From JBBQWZ01 sp043788745 (GTDB taxonomy: Bacteria; Acidobacteriota; Terriglobia; Bryobacterales; Bryobacteraceae), in the NCBI GenBank assembly GCA_043788745.1, contig JAYVTO010000217.1, positions 1-64,000 on the forward strand: a stretch of DNA of 64,000 nucleotides, in the 5' to 3' direction. A program made the translations under genes and the position numbers. The notes under the pieces are model-generated. The model made no database searches. It was not told the origin of the DNA and was given only the letters and a program-made list of their open reading frames with translations. Positions 7,035-17,039 of this stretch are shown one piece after another (within the stretch, counting starts at the first letter, position 1; each line of letters opens with the position of its first letter).

Positions 7035-7853
7035 ATGAACTGCGAATTGTCAAAGCAGGCGATGCCGGAATACTGGTCCGGAACTCTCGATGAGCCCGAG
7101 CGCGCAAAGTTCGAGGTCCATCTATCGGAGTGCGCCGAGTGCCGCGGCGAAGCGGAAGAGTTGACGAAACTGTGGCGCGGACTCGGATTGATTCCCGAAA
7201 CGGCCGAGCCGAGCCGCGAGTTGCGGACGCGTTTCTATCAGTCGCTTGGGGCGTATCAGGCGGGCCTTGAGGAATCGAAGAAGGCGGCTGCACCGAAGTT
7301 GGCGGACCGGCTGCGGTCATGGTGGCCGAAACAGCCGGCGATGCAGTTCGGTGCGGCGATGGCGATGCTCGTGGTTGGACTTGGCGCTGGGTGGTTCGCG
7401 CGGTCGCCGGCGGTGAAGCAGGAAGATTCGGAAATGGTGAGGTTACGAACTGAGGTTGGGAGTATGAAGCAACTGGTGACGCTATCTCTTTTGCAACAGC
7501 AGTCGGCAAGCGATCGGCTACGTGGCGTGTCGTGGGCGTATCGCGTAGAGCAATCCGATACGGAAGTGCTGGCGGCGTTGCTGACAACGGCGAATCAGGA
7601 TCAGAGCGTCAACGTCCGGCTGGCCGCGGTGGATGCGTTGCGGTCGTTTGCAAACAGTCCGGTGGCGCGCAAGGGCATTGTGCAATCGCTGTTGCGGCAG
7701 GAGTCTCCGTTGGTGCAGGCGGCGTTGATTGATCTGATTGTCGAGATCAAAGAAAAGCCGGCGCGCACGTCGCTCGAAACGGTTTCGGCAGGCGAGACGT
7801 TCAATCCGGCGATCCGGGAACGGGCCAAGAAGGCCCTCGGCCAGTTGCAGTAA
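7035..7853 (+). CDS. zinc-finger anti-sigma factor with C-terminal HEAT-like repeats
   Basis: A 272-residue single-pass membrane protein. The N-terminus has the zf-HC2 pattern (Cys3, then HLSECAECR at about 29-37 giving HxxxCxxC), which holds the ECF sigma factor. A transmembrane segment follows at about 104-121 (FGAAMAMLVVGLGAGWFA). The part beyond the membrane, about 125-272, has alpha-helical HEAT-type repeats (VNVRLAAVDALRSFA, PLVQAALIDLIVEI). Such a tail could sense an external protein ligand; this is inference. It lies 125 bases after the sigma gene, with a hairpin between them. Confidence 0.85.
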   Translation: MNCELSKQAMPEYWSGTLDEPERAKFEVHLSECAECRGEAEELTKLWRGLGLIPETAEPSRELRTRFYQSLGAYQAGLEESKKAAAPKLADRLRSWWPKQPAMQFGAAMAMLVVGLGAGWFARSPAVKQEDSEMVRLRTEVGSMKQLVTLSLLQQQSASDRLRGVSWAYRVEQSDTEVLAALLTTANQDQSVNVRLAAVDALRSFANSPVARKGIVQSLLRQESPLVQAALIDLIVEIKEKPARTSLETVSAGETFNPAIRERAKKALGQLQ

Positions 7854-7999
7854 GCGGTACCGCCCCAACCGGTTTACCGGCGTCCGTGTGGGCAGGGGCG
7901 GGCCGCGGAGGAGGTTTGAGGCGCTGAATGGAGACGTCTTGATTCGCAAGCAATAGCCCTGGAAGGAAAGGGGCAAATGAAGACAAGGAAGAACAAACA

Positions 8000-8830
8000 A
8001 TGAAGACGAAACACTGGAAGATACAAATGGCGGTTGCGATTTTCGCGCTTGGCGCCGGAGCGGGTTTGGTGCAGGCGCAAGAGCCAACCAAGGTGCCGCT
8101 CCGGAATCCGGGGCAACCGGTGAAGCTTCGCGTGCATTTGTTGCGCGGCAGCATCACGGTGAAGGGTTACGACGGCAAGGAAGTACTGGTGGAATCGAAG
8201 GGCCGCAGCGCGAGAGAGCGGGACAAGGATCGCGGTCGCGATCGTTCGGATGGGATGCGGCGGATCGACAATACGTCGGGCGGCCTGGAGATTACCGAAG
8301 ACAACAACGTAGTAACCATTGGCGGTAGCGTGTTTCGGGCTTCGGACGTGATCGTCACCGTTCCGTTCGCGACGTCGCTGAATCTGGCGACTGTGAATGG
8401 GGGCGACATCGTCGTCGATCGCGTATCGGGCGAAGCGGATGTCGACAACACCAACGGCAATGTGACGATCACGAATATGAGCGGATCGGTGGTCGCACAC
8501 GCTCTGAACGGAAAATTGATGGTGACTTTTGATCGCATTACGCCAGGCAAGGCGATGTCGTTCAGCACATTGAATGGCAGCATCGATGTCACGCTGCCGC
8601 CGGACACAAAAGCGAATCTCAAGATGAAAGCCGACAACGGCGACATCTATACGGACTTCGATCTGCAATTGAATCCGACTGGACCGCCGGTGGTCCAGGA
8701 TGGGCGCGACCAGGGGGGGAAGTACCGCGTACGCATCGATCGCTCAATGCGCGGCGCGATCAATGGCGGAGGCCCGGAGATGACCTTTACAACGCTAAAT
8801 GGACGGATCTATATTCGCAAGAAAAAGTGA
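8000..8830 (+). CDS. secreted DUF4097-family beta-strand repeat protein
   Basis: A 276-residue protein with an N-terminal signal peptide (MAVAIFALGAGAGLVQAQ, cleavage near residue 27) and a body of short repeating beta strands with LNG/VNG turns (LATVNGGDIVVDRVSG, DVDNTNGNVTITNMSG, FSTLNGSIDVTLP, FTTLNGRIYIRKK). This is the DUF4097/adhesin-like beta-helix fold. Such genes often follow sigma/anti-sigma pairs in acidobacteria and may be the envelope component of that regulon, but the role is unproven. A charged low-complexity segment (RERDKDRGRDRSDG) sits at about 72-85. A terminator follows 44 bases downstream. Confidence 0.82.
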   Translation: MKTKHWKIQMAVAIFALGAGAGLVQAQEPTKVPLRNPGQPVKLRVHLLRGSITVKGYDGKEVLVESKGRSARERDKDRGRDRSDGMRRIDNTSGGLEITEDNNVVTIGGSVFRASDVIVTVPFATSLNLATVNGGDIVVDRVSGEADVDNTNGNVTITNMSGSVVAHALNGKLMVTFDRITPGKAMSFSTLNGSIDVTLPPDTKANLKMKADNGDIYTDFDLQLNPTGPPVVQDGRDQGGKYRVRIDRSMRGAINGGGPEMTFTTLNGRIYIRKKK

Positions 8831-8873
8831 GCGAAGAGTTACGGACGACGAAAGTCCGAAGGGCGAATTGGAG

Positions 8874-8905
8874 ACGCACCCGGGTAGGCCTCGGGTGCGT
8901 TTTCG
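8874..8905 (+). terminator. Rho-independent terminator of the sigma operon
   Basis: A 9-bp perfect stem (ACGCACCCG at 8874-8882, CGGGTGCGT at 8892-8900) with a 9-base loop is followed by TTTT. It lies 44 bases after the DUF4097 stop and faces the convergent SDR gene. Confidence 0.75.
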
Positions 8906-8955
8906 TTTCCGCGGAGCGCCTGAGGCCTACGTCGTCATTCGAACTTCGTAATTCG

Positions 8956-9720
8956 TCATTTTGTATTGACTTTCGCTTGCAGGCGGCGCATTCCTCGAAT
9001 CCAGCGGTCGTAGTCGCTGGATTTGCGCTGGAAATACTCGCGGACTTCGGGGTGCGGCAGGAAGAGGAACTCCTCGGATGCGATGCCCTTCATGACAACC
9101 TCGGCCGCAAACTCCGCGGAGACGGAACCCTCGATGAGAAAATTGCCTTCGCTTTGCATGAGCATGTGCGTGCGAACGCCTTGTGGGCAGAGCGCCGACA
9201 CGCGGATGCCTTGTTCGCCGTACGTAATCGAAAGCCATTCGGCGAGCGACAGAGCGGCGTGCTTGGTGACTGAGTACGGGGCGGAGCCGATCTGCGTCAG
9301 CAGTCCGGCTGCGGAAACGGTCTGGACAAGATAGCCGCCGCCTTGCGCGATCATCTGCGGAACAACGGCACGGGCGGCGTAGAGGTGCGCGAAGTAATTG
9401 ACGCCGAAAATGCGCTGCCACTCGGCGTTCGACGCGTCGAGGCCGCCGTCGACGCTGATGCCGGCGTTCGAGCAGAAGATGTCGATGCGGCCGTAGGTCG
9501 CGGTCGCTTTCGCCACCAGCGCCTGGACCTCGGCCTCGTTGGCGACGTTCGCGGGAAACGCGAGCCCGTCGACTTCCGTGGCGACCGCTTCCGTTCCGGC
9601 GGCGTCAATATCAGAAATCACGATGCCCTTGGCGCCTTCGGTCTTGAAGGCGCGACACAGGGCAGCGCCGATTCCGCGAGCGCCCCCGGTAACAACTACT
9701 ACTTTGTCTTGAATCTGCAT
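8956..9720 (-). CDS. SDR-family NAD(P)-dependent oxidoreductase
   Basis: A 254-residue classical short-chain dehydrogenase/reductase. The cofactor motif TGGARGIG (TGxxxGxG, about 12-19), the NAG motif in CSNAGIS (about 88), and the catalytic Ser and YSVTK (YxxxK, about 146-164) are all present. Asp at about 38 in ISDIDAAG suggests NAD rather than NADP preference. Length fits the family. The substrate cannot be told from sequence. It is transcribed away from the thioesterase gene and ends facing the sigma-operon terminator. Confidence 0.9.
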   Translation of the reverse strand: MQIQDKVVVVTGGARGIGAALCRAFKTEGAKGIVISDIDAAGTEAVATEVDGLAFPANVANEAEVQALVAKATATYGRIDIFCSNAGISVDGGLDASNAEWQRIFGVNYFAHLYAARAVVPQMIAQGGGYLVQTVSAAGLLTQIGSAPYSVTKHAALSLAEWLSITYGEQGIRVSALCPQGVRTHMLMQSEGNFLIEGSVSAEFAAEVVMKGIASEEFLFLPHPEVREYFQRKSSDYDRWIRGMRRLQAKVNTK

Positions 9721-9784
9721 TTCCTAAGCAGGATACTCTACCGGGCAGGGCCACTCCGCGCTAGGCTACACTTGGCGATTTACC

Positions 9785-10237
9785 GTGGCTGACAAACTGA
9801 CTCTCGAACAACTACGCGCCTTCATTCCGCGAATGCCGTTCAACATGCTGCTGGGTATGACGATCGACCGGCTGCACGAGGATGGAGTGACAATTTCCTG
9901 CGGTGTGATCCCGAAGCTTGTCGACGAGGACGGCGCGTTGCACGGCGGCGTCCTGTCGTCGCTTGCCGACGCAGCCGCTGGGCTCGCGACGCAGCGGCAC
10001 TTGGGAGGCGCTCGTCCCATTACCACCGTGGAATTGAAGATTAACCAGATTCGACCAGTGAAGTCGGGCCGCGTTACCGTGCGGGCACGTCTGCTGCGTG
10101 TGGGCAACACGTTGAGCATCGCGCGCGTCGATATTGCCGCCGGGCGAAAGCCGGCTGGCGTCGCGCTCGTGACGTACATGTTGCTGCCGGTTTCGCAACA
10201 GCCCGCGCTGCGCGATCCGCTGCCGCCGAGGGATTAG
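9785..10237 (+). CDS. PaaI-type hotdog thioesterase
   Basis: A 150-residue hotdog-fold protein of the PaaI/YiiD acyl-CoA thioesterase group. The family signature is visible as LHGGVLSSLADAAAGLA (about 57-73; HGG...D/E), followed by TTVELKINQIRP and a C-terminal strand ending YMLLPVS. It would hydrolyse acyl-CoA or aryl-CoA esters in the cytoplasm. It begins at GTG 9785, as no ATG lies upstream in frame. The gene is divergent from the SDR, with about 64 bases between them. Confidence 0.82.
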   Translation: MADKLTLEQLRAFIPRMPFNMLLGMTIDRLHEDGVTISCGVIPKLVDEDGALHGGVLSSLADAAAGLATQRHLGGARPITTVELKINQIRPVKSGRVTVRARLLRVGNTLSIARVDIAAGRKPAGVALVTYMLLPVSQQPALRDPLPPRD

Positions 10238-10359
10238 GCAATCCGCCGCGGAGACGAACCGGAGCGCTCGCGTAGTACACTTCGATTGCGGAGCGTATCT
10301 CTCGGCGATTGGGTCCTTAAAAGCCCGCGCCGCCCCGGCCGCAACATTCCGCTACGCCC

Positions 10360-10434
10360 GGCGCGGTAGCCAAGTGGTAAGGCACAGGTCTGCAAAACCT
10401 TTACTCGGGGGTTCGATTCCCCCCCGCGCCTCCA
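10360..10434 (+). tRNA. tRNA-Cys (GCA)
   Basis: A cloverleaf can be drawn: acceptor arms GGCGCGG (10360-10366) and CCGCGCC (10424-10430), anticodon loop CTGCAAA with GCA, T-arm GGGGG-TTCGATT-CCCCC, discriminator U and an encoded CCA end at 10432-10434. U73 fits bacterial tRNA-Cys. One mismatch occurs at the outer pair of the anticodon stem. Confidence 0.95.
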
Positions 10435-10511
10435 ACTTCTCCCTCGATTAAGAACCTACACGGGCAATCGCAAACGCGCGATGATGGAGATTCTTTGAGG
10501 GCAAAATCCAG

Positions 10512-11216
10512 ATGACCGAACATCGCATCCGTGCGGTAAACAAAGCGACCGAGTCTGAGAATAGGATTCACGACGATACCGTGGCCGCGCAGTACGGCTT
10601 CCGGGGCGGTCTTGTTCCGGGGGTTACGGTTTACGGATACATGGCGGCTCCGGTGCTCGAAGCGCTCGGGCCGGATTGGCTAAAGCACGGCAGAATGACG
10701 GCACGATTCCTGCAGCCGTTCTATGACGGAGAGTGGGTGATCGCGCAGTTCGACGGCGTCAAGGTAGTCGCCCGAAAAGAAGACGGAACCGAATGCGGTG
10801 TCGGTACGGCGGGATTGACCGACATCGAGACCGGAGCCTCGTCCACGCTCTGTGAGGCGCCGCTACCTGAGATACGGCCTTTGGCGGTTGAGGCGGAGTT
10901 CTCTCCGGGCCGGGTCCTGGGCACTCTACACACCATGGCGCCGGATACCGTGACGCCTGAGTACCTGCTGGGACTCTCGAACGAGGTTCTCCTCAAGAAC
11001 TACGAACTGGGTCCGTGGATCCACACTGGTAGCGATGTGCACAACCTTTCCGCAGTGAATCCCGGGGACGCTATTGAGGTGCGGGCGCGAGTCGCGGATT
11101 GCTTCGAGAGAAAAGGCCACGAACTCGTTTCTCTCGACGTCATTGTTACCGCGAACGGGTTGCCGGCGCAGGCGGTCCGGCACACGGCCATCTACCGGCT
11201 GCGCTCCGGAGTCTAG
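10512..11216 (+). CDS. MaoC-like double-hotdog protein
   Basis: A 234-residue protein that reads as two hotdog units. The N-terminal half has HDDTVAAQYGFRGGLVPGV (about 20-38), resembling the hydratase/MaoC motif with Asp/His and GF..RLVPG. The second half starts near residue 125 and ends with RARVADCFERKGHELVSLDV, a typical hotdog strand pair. Hydration or recognition of an acyl-thioester is likely but not provable. Its stop codon and that of the convergent nusB share a single CTAG. The ATG at 10512 comes 77 bases after the tRNA-Cys. Confidence 0.65.
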   Translation: MTEHRIRAVNKATESENRIHDDTVAAQYGFRGGLVPGVTVYGYMAAPVLEALGPDWLKHGRMTARFLQPFYDGEWVIAQFDGVKVVARKEDGTECGVGTAGLTDIETGASSTLCEAPLPEIRPLAVEAEFSPGRVLGTLHTMAPDTVTPEYLLGLSNEVLLKNYELGPWIHTGSDVHNLSAVNPGDAIEVRARVADCFERKGHELVSLDVIVTANGLPAQAVRHTAIYRLRSGV

Positions 11217-11650
11217 TCGCTCTTGTCGACGGAAGCGAGATTTTCGCGGTAGATCGCGTCGAGGACGCCGTTGATAAACGATACCGCCTCGTCGCCTGAG
11301 AATTGGCGCGCGAGTTCCAGCGCTTCATCGATAACGACTGGCCCCGGCGTCTTGATGGAGGTCATTTCATAGACAGCGAGGCGCAGGATATTTCGGTCGA
11401 CGGTCGCCATCCGCTCGATTCGCCAATTTTCCGATTTCCGCGAAATGCGCTCGTCGATAGACTCCGCGCCGCTCACTGTTCCGCGCGCCAGGATCTCCAT
11501 GAACGGATCGGCCAGCGGCGGCTCGGGATTCTCTTCGGAATACAGCGTTTCGTAGAGGGAATCGATGGCCTCTTGAATCGGCTGCTGCCTCATGTCCCAT
11601 TGATACAGCACCTGTAGTGCCCGCTGCCTGGATCGATGACGTGCGGGCAT
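11213..11650 (-). CDS. nusB: transcription antitermination factor NusB
   Basis: A protein of about 145 residues with the NusB fold: RHRSRQRALQVLYQWDM at the start (RNA/NusE-binding face), ENWRIERMATVDRNILRLAVYEM (about 75-97) and PVVIDEALELARQFSGDEAVSFINGVLDAI. It binds boxA RNA with NusE in rRNA antitermination. I take ATG 11650, eight bases after the ribH stop; GTG 11671 would overlap ribH by 14 bases. It is cotranscribed with ribH, a frequent arrangement. Confidence 0.95.
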   Translation of the reverse strand: MPARHRSRQRALQVLYQWDMRQQPIQEAIDSLYETLYSEENPEPPLADPFMEILARGTVSGAESIDERISRKSENWRIERMATVDRNILRLAVYEMTSIKTPGPVVIDEALELARQFSGDEAVSFINGVLDAIYRENLASVDKSD

Positions 11651-11657
11651 ACCTAAA

Positions 11658-12158
11658 TTATCGCTTTCCACGCAGTTGTTTCAACAACTGGGCCATCTCG
11701 ATCGCGGTGTTCGCCGCATCGAAGCCCTTGTTGAGGCTGAGATCGCCCGCCGGTGAATCGGAACCCCATCCGCCTGCGCGATCCATCGCCTGCCGGATCG
11801 TTTCGGTTGTAAGAACACCAAAAATAACGGGCGTCTCGGTTTCGAGCCCCACTTGCAAAATGCCCCGCGCCGCTTCACCGGCCACGTAATCGAAATGGGG
11901 AGTATCGCCGCGAACCACCGCGCCCAAAGCCACTACGGCATCGTGATTCTTGGTCAGGATCTTCGAGGCCAGAGGCAATTCGAATGCCCCAGCAACCCTC
12001 ACAACCTCAATCGCGGCTTCCTCGGCGCCCGCTTGCTTCAGTGCTTCCAAAGCACCTGCCAGCAGTCTCTCGGTGATTTCGCGATTGAATCTCGCGACGG
12101 CGATCGCAATGCGAAGGCCTTTCGCGTCCGCACGCCACGTTAGTTTCTCGCTGGACAT
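11658..12158 (-). CDS. ribH: 6,7-dimethyl-8-ribityllumazine synthase
   Basis: A 166-residue enzyme for the penultimate riboflavin step, condensing dihydroxybutanone phosphate with the ribityl pyrimidine. Typical blocks are VARFNREITERLLAGAL (about 21-37), VAGAFELPLASKIL (about 55-68), GAVVRGDTPHFDYVAGEAARG (about 78-98) with the catalytic His, and GVLTTETIRQAMDRAG. The length fits the icosahedral or pentameric enzyme. Upstream genes of the rib pathway are absent here; it is paired with nusB only. Confidence 0.96.
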   Translation of the reverse strand: MSSEKLTWRADAKGLRIAIAVARFNREITERLLAGALEALKQAGAEEAAIEVVRVAGAFELPLASKILTKNHDAVVALGAVVRGDTPHFDYVAGEAARGILQVGLETETPVIFGVLTTETIRQAMDRAGGWGSDSPAGDLSLNKGFDAANTAIEMAQLLKQLRGKR

Positions 12159-12241
12159 CGCTTACTGGGAACCCCGGGTCTCGACCCAAGCCTGAATGCA
12201 CTTCCGTGGGATACTGAAAGTTCCCAACATCATCATACCGC

Positions 12242-14056
<1,815 letters not shown>

Positions 14057-14061
14057 CTCGG

Positions 14062-14802
14062 CTACGCTCCGGTGGCCAGGCGTTCGGCCAATCGATACGG
14101 CAGGCCCGCTGCGATGATTTTTCCCATCGCGGCCTCGACATCGTACGCCACGCGATAGTGCGTGAACAACCGATCCGGCACGGAGTAGACGGCATACGCG
14201 GCACGCGGATCGCCATCGCGCGGCTGGCCAACAGCGCCGGGATTCAGCAGGTAGTACTCGCCGGCCTGGATCTCGATGTTCCGTTGCTCTGCGTAAAATG
14301 CGGTCGCTTCGATTCGGCGCACGCCCCCTGGGCGGAGAAGAAATCCGCCCTGCACGTGCGTATGCCCGAACAAGGTCACCGGAGAGTTCAAGTGGTCGCG
14401 CTGGAGACGCGCATCGTCGGTCGTGATCAGGTACTCGTCTTCGTCCGTCAGCGCACCGTGGCAATAGGTGAATCCGTCCAGCGGAACGGGGCCCTTGCGC
14501 AGATTCGTCACGTACGCCAAGCACTCCGGCGTCATGGCCTGCTGCGTCCACAGCGCGGCGGTTTGCGCGTACGGCGAGAAGTCGTCAAAGCCGCCCAGCC
14601 CGGCGCACACGCGATCATGATTGCCGCGGATCACGTGCTGGACGTGCTCGCGGACCCAGTGAACCACTTCGTTCGGTTCGGCGCCGTAATCCACCAGGTC
14701 GCCACAGCAGACGATGTCGTCGTAACGGCCTTCGGCGTGCGCGAGGACAGCCTGGAGCGCATCGAAGTTGCCGTGGATGTCACTTAGAATCAGCCAGCGC
14801 AT
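14062..14802 (-). CDS. metallophosphoesterase (YfcE/ApaH-like)
   Basis: A 246-residue calcineurin-like phosphoesterase. The metal-binding motifs are in order: SDIHGNFDALQAVL (D-x-H, about 7-20), CCGDLVDYG (GD, about 36-44), RGNHDRV (GNHD, about 60-66) and LFGHTHVQGG (GHxH, about 143-152). It would act in the cytoplasm on a phosphodiester or phosphoprotein; the substrate is unknown. It lies only 6 bases after the stop of a second metallophosphoesterase gene, so the two are an operon. It is convergent with lepA. Confidence 0.88.
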   Translation of the reverse strand: MRWLILSDIHGNFDALQAVLAHAEGRYDDIVCCGDLVDYGAEPNEVVHWVREHVQHVIRGNHDRVCAGLGGFDDFSPYAQTAALWTQQAMTPECLAYVTNLRKGPVPLDGFTYCHGALTDEDEYLITTDDARLQRDHLNSPVTLFGHTHVQGGFLLRPGGVRRIEATAFYAEQRNIEIQAGEYYLLNPGAVGQPRDGDPRAAYAVYSVPDRLFTHYRVAYDVEAAMGKIIAAGLPYRLAERLATGA

Positions 14803-14808
14803 GCCTCG

Positions 14809-15963
14809 CTAAACGGTCCTCAACCGGATGAGAGTCACTTCCGGAGGCGCGCCAAGGCGCACCGGAACGCCGATGGTGCCGATGCCGCGGGTCACAAAGA
14901 CAGCGGCGTTTTGCTCCCGGTAGAGGCCGCTGGTGTAGGGCGTGAAAAAGCGCGCCGGATTGATCTTATTACTGAGAATCTCTACGTTCACTTGCCCGCC
15001 GTGCGTATGTCCCGAGATCGTCAGCGGAAATCCCTTATGGCGCGCGACCGGAAAGACGTCCGGATTGTGAGAAAGCAGAATGTTCAATGCCCCGGGAGCA
15101 ACCAGGGATTCCGCGCCGGTGAGGTACGGGGCGCGAAAGGGCTGATAATCTACGCCCGCCAGGTTGAGTTTCGCAGTGCCGAAGCGAAAGGCGTGGGCCT
15201 GGCCGCGGAGAAAGCGCATACCGGCGCGCGCACCCCCCAGAGTGACCTTGTCTTCAGCATGGGCATAGATCTCGTGATTGCCGAGGCAACCAAACGTGCC
15301 GGCGTCGGAGCGAAGGCGCGTGAGTTCGGCGATGCACTCCTCGAGTGGATCGCCGTCGTAAGAGACGAGATCGCCCGTGACTAGCGCAATGTGCGGGCGC
15401 ATCGAGTTTGCAGCGTCGATGGCGCGGGCGAGATCTTTCCTCGAGACGAACTCGCCGAGATGAATGTCGCTGAGCTGCACCAGCCGGATGCCATCGAGGT
15501 CCTGCGGCAGACCTGGGAAGTGGATGTCGACTTCGACTATGCGGAGGTCGTTTCTCTCGATCAGCGCGGCGCACGCGACGGCCGCGGGAGCGACGTAGGC
15601 GGCTACCACGGCGGCTTGCAGAAAGCGTCGCCGCGCCGGATTCGCAAGAGCCATCTCCGCACCTGCCCGGCTGTGGATGAAGAGCGAACACTGTCGGACG
15701 GCGGTGATCCAGACGATGACAGCCGCCCAGGTCAAGCCGAATGCGCGCGCCCATTGCGAAAACGCCGGCGGCAGAGAGCGCGTGAAGTTGGGAGACAGCA
15801 GGAAGCCGGTGCCGATGAGGATGAGGGTCGAGAGGATGGCGGCGACAAGGCGGGGCGGCGTCCAAGAACGGCCGCGCGCGGGACGCAGAAGGAACATCCA
15901 GGGCAGCACGAGCGCCAGCGCCACCAGACCTGCTTCCGGAATGTGCCGCCAGATCGTGACCAT
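14809..15963 (-). CDS. membrane-anchored metallophosphoesterase (YaeI-like)
   Basis: A 384-residue protein with three to four N-terminal membrane segments (about residues 1-130) and a calcineurin-like domain facing the membrane surface. Motifs are LVQLSDIHLGEFVS, VTGDLVSYDGDP, LGNHEIYAH, LSHNPDVFP and SGHTHGGQVN. The YaeI branch cleaves UDP-linked or lipid phosphoesters in some bacteria; the substrate here is unknown. I start at ATG 15963, preceded by AAAAGAGA, rather than 20 codons upstream, because MVTIWRHIPEAG fits a membrane N-terminus. It is divergent from the PfkB kinase. Confidence 0.85.
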   Translation of the reverse strand: MVTIWRHIPEAGLVALALVLPWMFLLRPARGRSWTPPRLVAAILSTLILIGTGFLLSPNFTRSLPPAFSQWARAFGLTWAAVIVWITAVRQCSLFIHSRAGAEMALANPARRRFLQAAVVAAYVAPAAVACAALIERNDLRIVEVDIHFPGLPQDLDGIRLVQLSDIHLGEFVSRKDLARAIDAANSMRPHIALVTGDLVSYDGDPLEECIAELTRLRSDAGTFGCLGNHEIYAHAEDKVTLGGARAGMRFLRGQAHAFRFGTAKLNLAGVDYQPFRAPYLTGAESLVAPGALNILLSHNPDVFPVARHKGFPLTISGHTHGGQVNVEILSNKINPARFFTPYTSGLYREQNAAVFVTRGIGTIGVPVRLGAPPEVTLIRLRTV

Positions 15964-16045
15964 GGGAATCTCTTTTATTCTAAGACGGATGCTCCAGGCG
16001 ACATGCCGATCGGCGGAAACCACGGCAGCCGGTACAATGGTGACT

Positions 16046-16963
16046 ATGTCACTCGTTGTTGTTGGCTCCGTCGCATACGACGGGGTTGAAACCCCACATG
16101 GCCGCGTAGACCGTATGCTCGGCGGCGCGGCTACCTACATCGCCTTATCGGCCAGCGCCTTCACAAGTGTGAAGATCGTCGCCGTGGTCGGAGACGATTT
16201 TGCCGATGAAGATACAAAACTGCTCGAAGGCCAGGGAATTGACCTCGAAGGCCTCGAGCGCGTCTCGGGCAAGAGTTTCTTCTGGAAGGGCAAGTATTCG
16301 GCGGATATGAACGACCGCGAGACGCTGCAGACCGATCTGAATGTCTTCGCGGATTTCCAACCGAAGCTGCCCGCGGCTTATAAGTCGGCGCCCTACTTGT
16401 TCCTGGGCAATATCCAGCCCGAACTGCAGCGAAACGTTCGTGAGCAAATGGGCGGCGTCCGGCTGACGGGCGGCGACACGATGAATTACTGGATCAACGA
16501 TTTCCGCCCGCAGTTGCTTGAGACGATCCGCCAGTGGGACTTCCTGCTCATCAACGATTCGGAGGCGCGGCTGCTGTCCGGCGAAGCGAACCTGCGGCGT
16601 GCCGCTGAAAAGATTCTGGCGATGGGTCCGCGTACCCTGATCATCAAGCGCGGCGAATACGGCGCCATGCTGTTCCGAGAAGGCCAGCTGTTCATGGTCC
16701 CGGGCTATCTGCTCGACACCGTCTTCGATCCGACCGGTGCCGGTGACTGCTTCGCGGGCGGATTTATCGGCTACCTCGCGGAGAAAGGCTTCGACCTCGC
16801 CGCGGGCCATGTCGATACCAGCGAGCTGCATCGCGCCGTGATCTACGGTTCCGTCCTGGGAAGCTTCTGCTGCGAGAAATTCGGCGTCGACCGCTTCCGC
16901 ACCCTGACGCGAGCGGAAATCGACGCCCGCTTCGATGAGTTCCGGAAGTTCACCGCGTTTTAG
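16046..16963 (+). CDS. PfkB-family sugar kinase
   Basis: A 305-residue ribokinase-type enzyme. Visible features are the N-terminal SLVVVGSVAYDG, the substrate-binding MLGGAATYIALSAS (about 22-35), TLIIKRGEYGAM (about 194-205) and the anion-hole/catalytic DPTGAGDCFAGGF (about 229-241). In related proteins the same layout is annotated as sugar or nucleoside kinase; the substrate is unknown. ATG at 16046 is chosen; ATG 16037 three codons earlier is possible. It is followed by the GT-C/dapF-like pair. Confidence 0.9.
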   Translation: MSLVVVGSVAYDGVETPHGRVDRMLGGAATYIALSASAFTSVKIVAVVGDDFADEDTKLLEGQGIDLEGLERVSGKSFFWKGKYSADMNDRETLQTDLNVFADFQPKLPAAYKSAPYLFLGNIQPELQRNVREQMGGVRLTGGDTMNYWINDFRPQLLETIRQWDFLLINDSEARLLSGEANLRRAAEKILAMGPRTLIIKRGEYGAMLFREGQLFMVPGYLLDTVFDPTGAGDCFAGGFIGYLAEKGFDLAAGHVDTSELHRAVIYGSVLGSFCCEKFGVDRFRTLTRAEIDARFDEFRKFTAF

Positions 16964-17039
16964 TCGTGGCTCTCTGTGTTGCGTGACGGACGATTGCAGG
17001 CCGTGCGATTCGCACCACCGCGCGGTCCGGAAGTAAACT

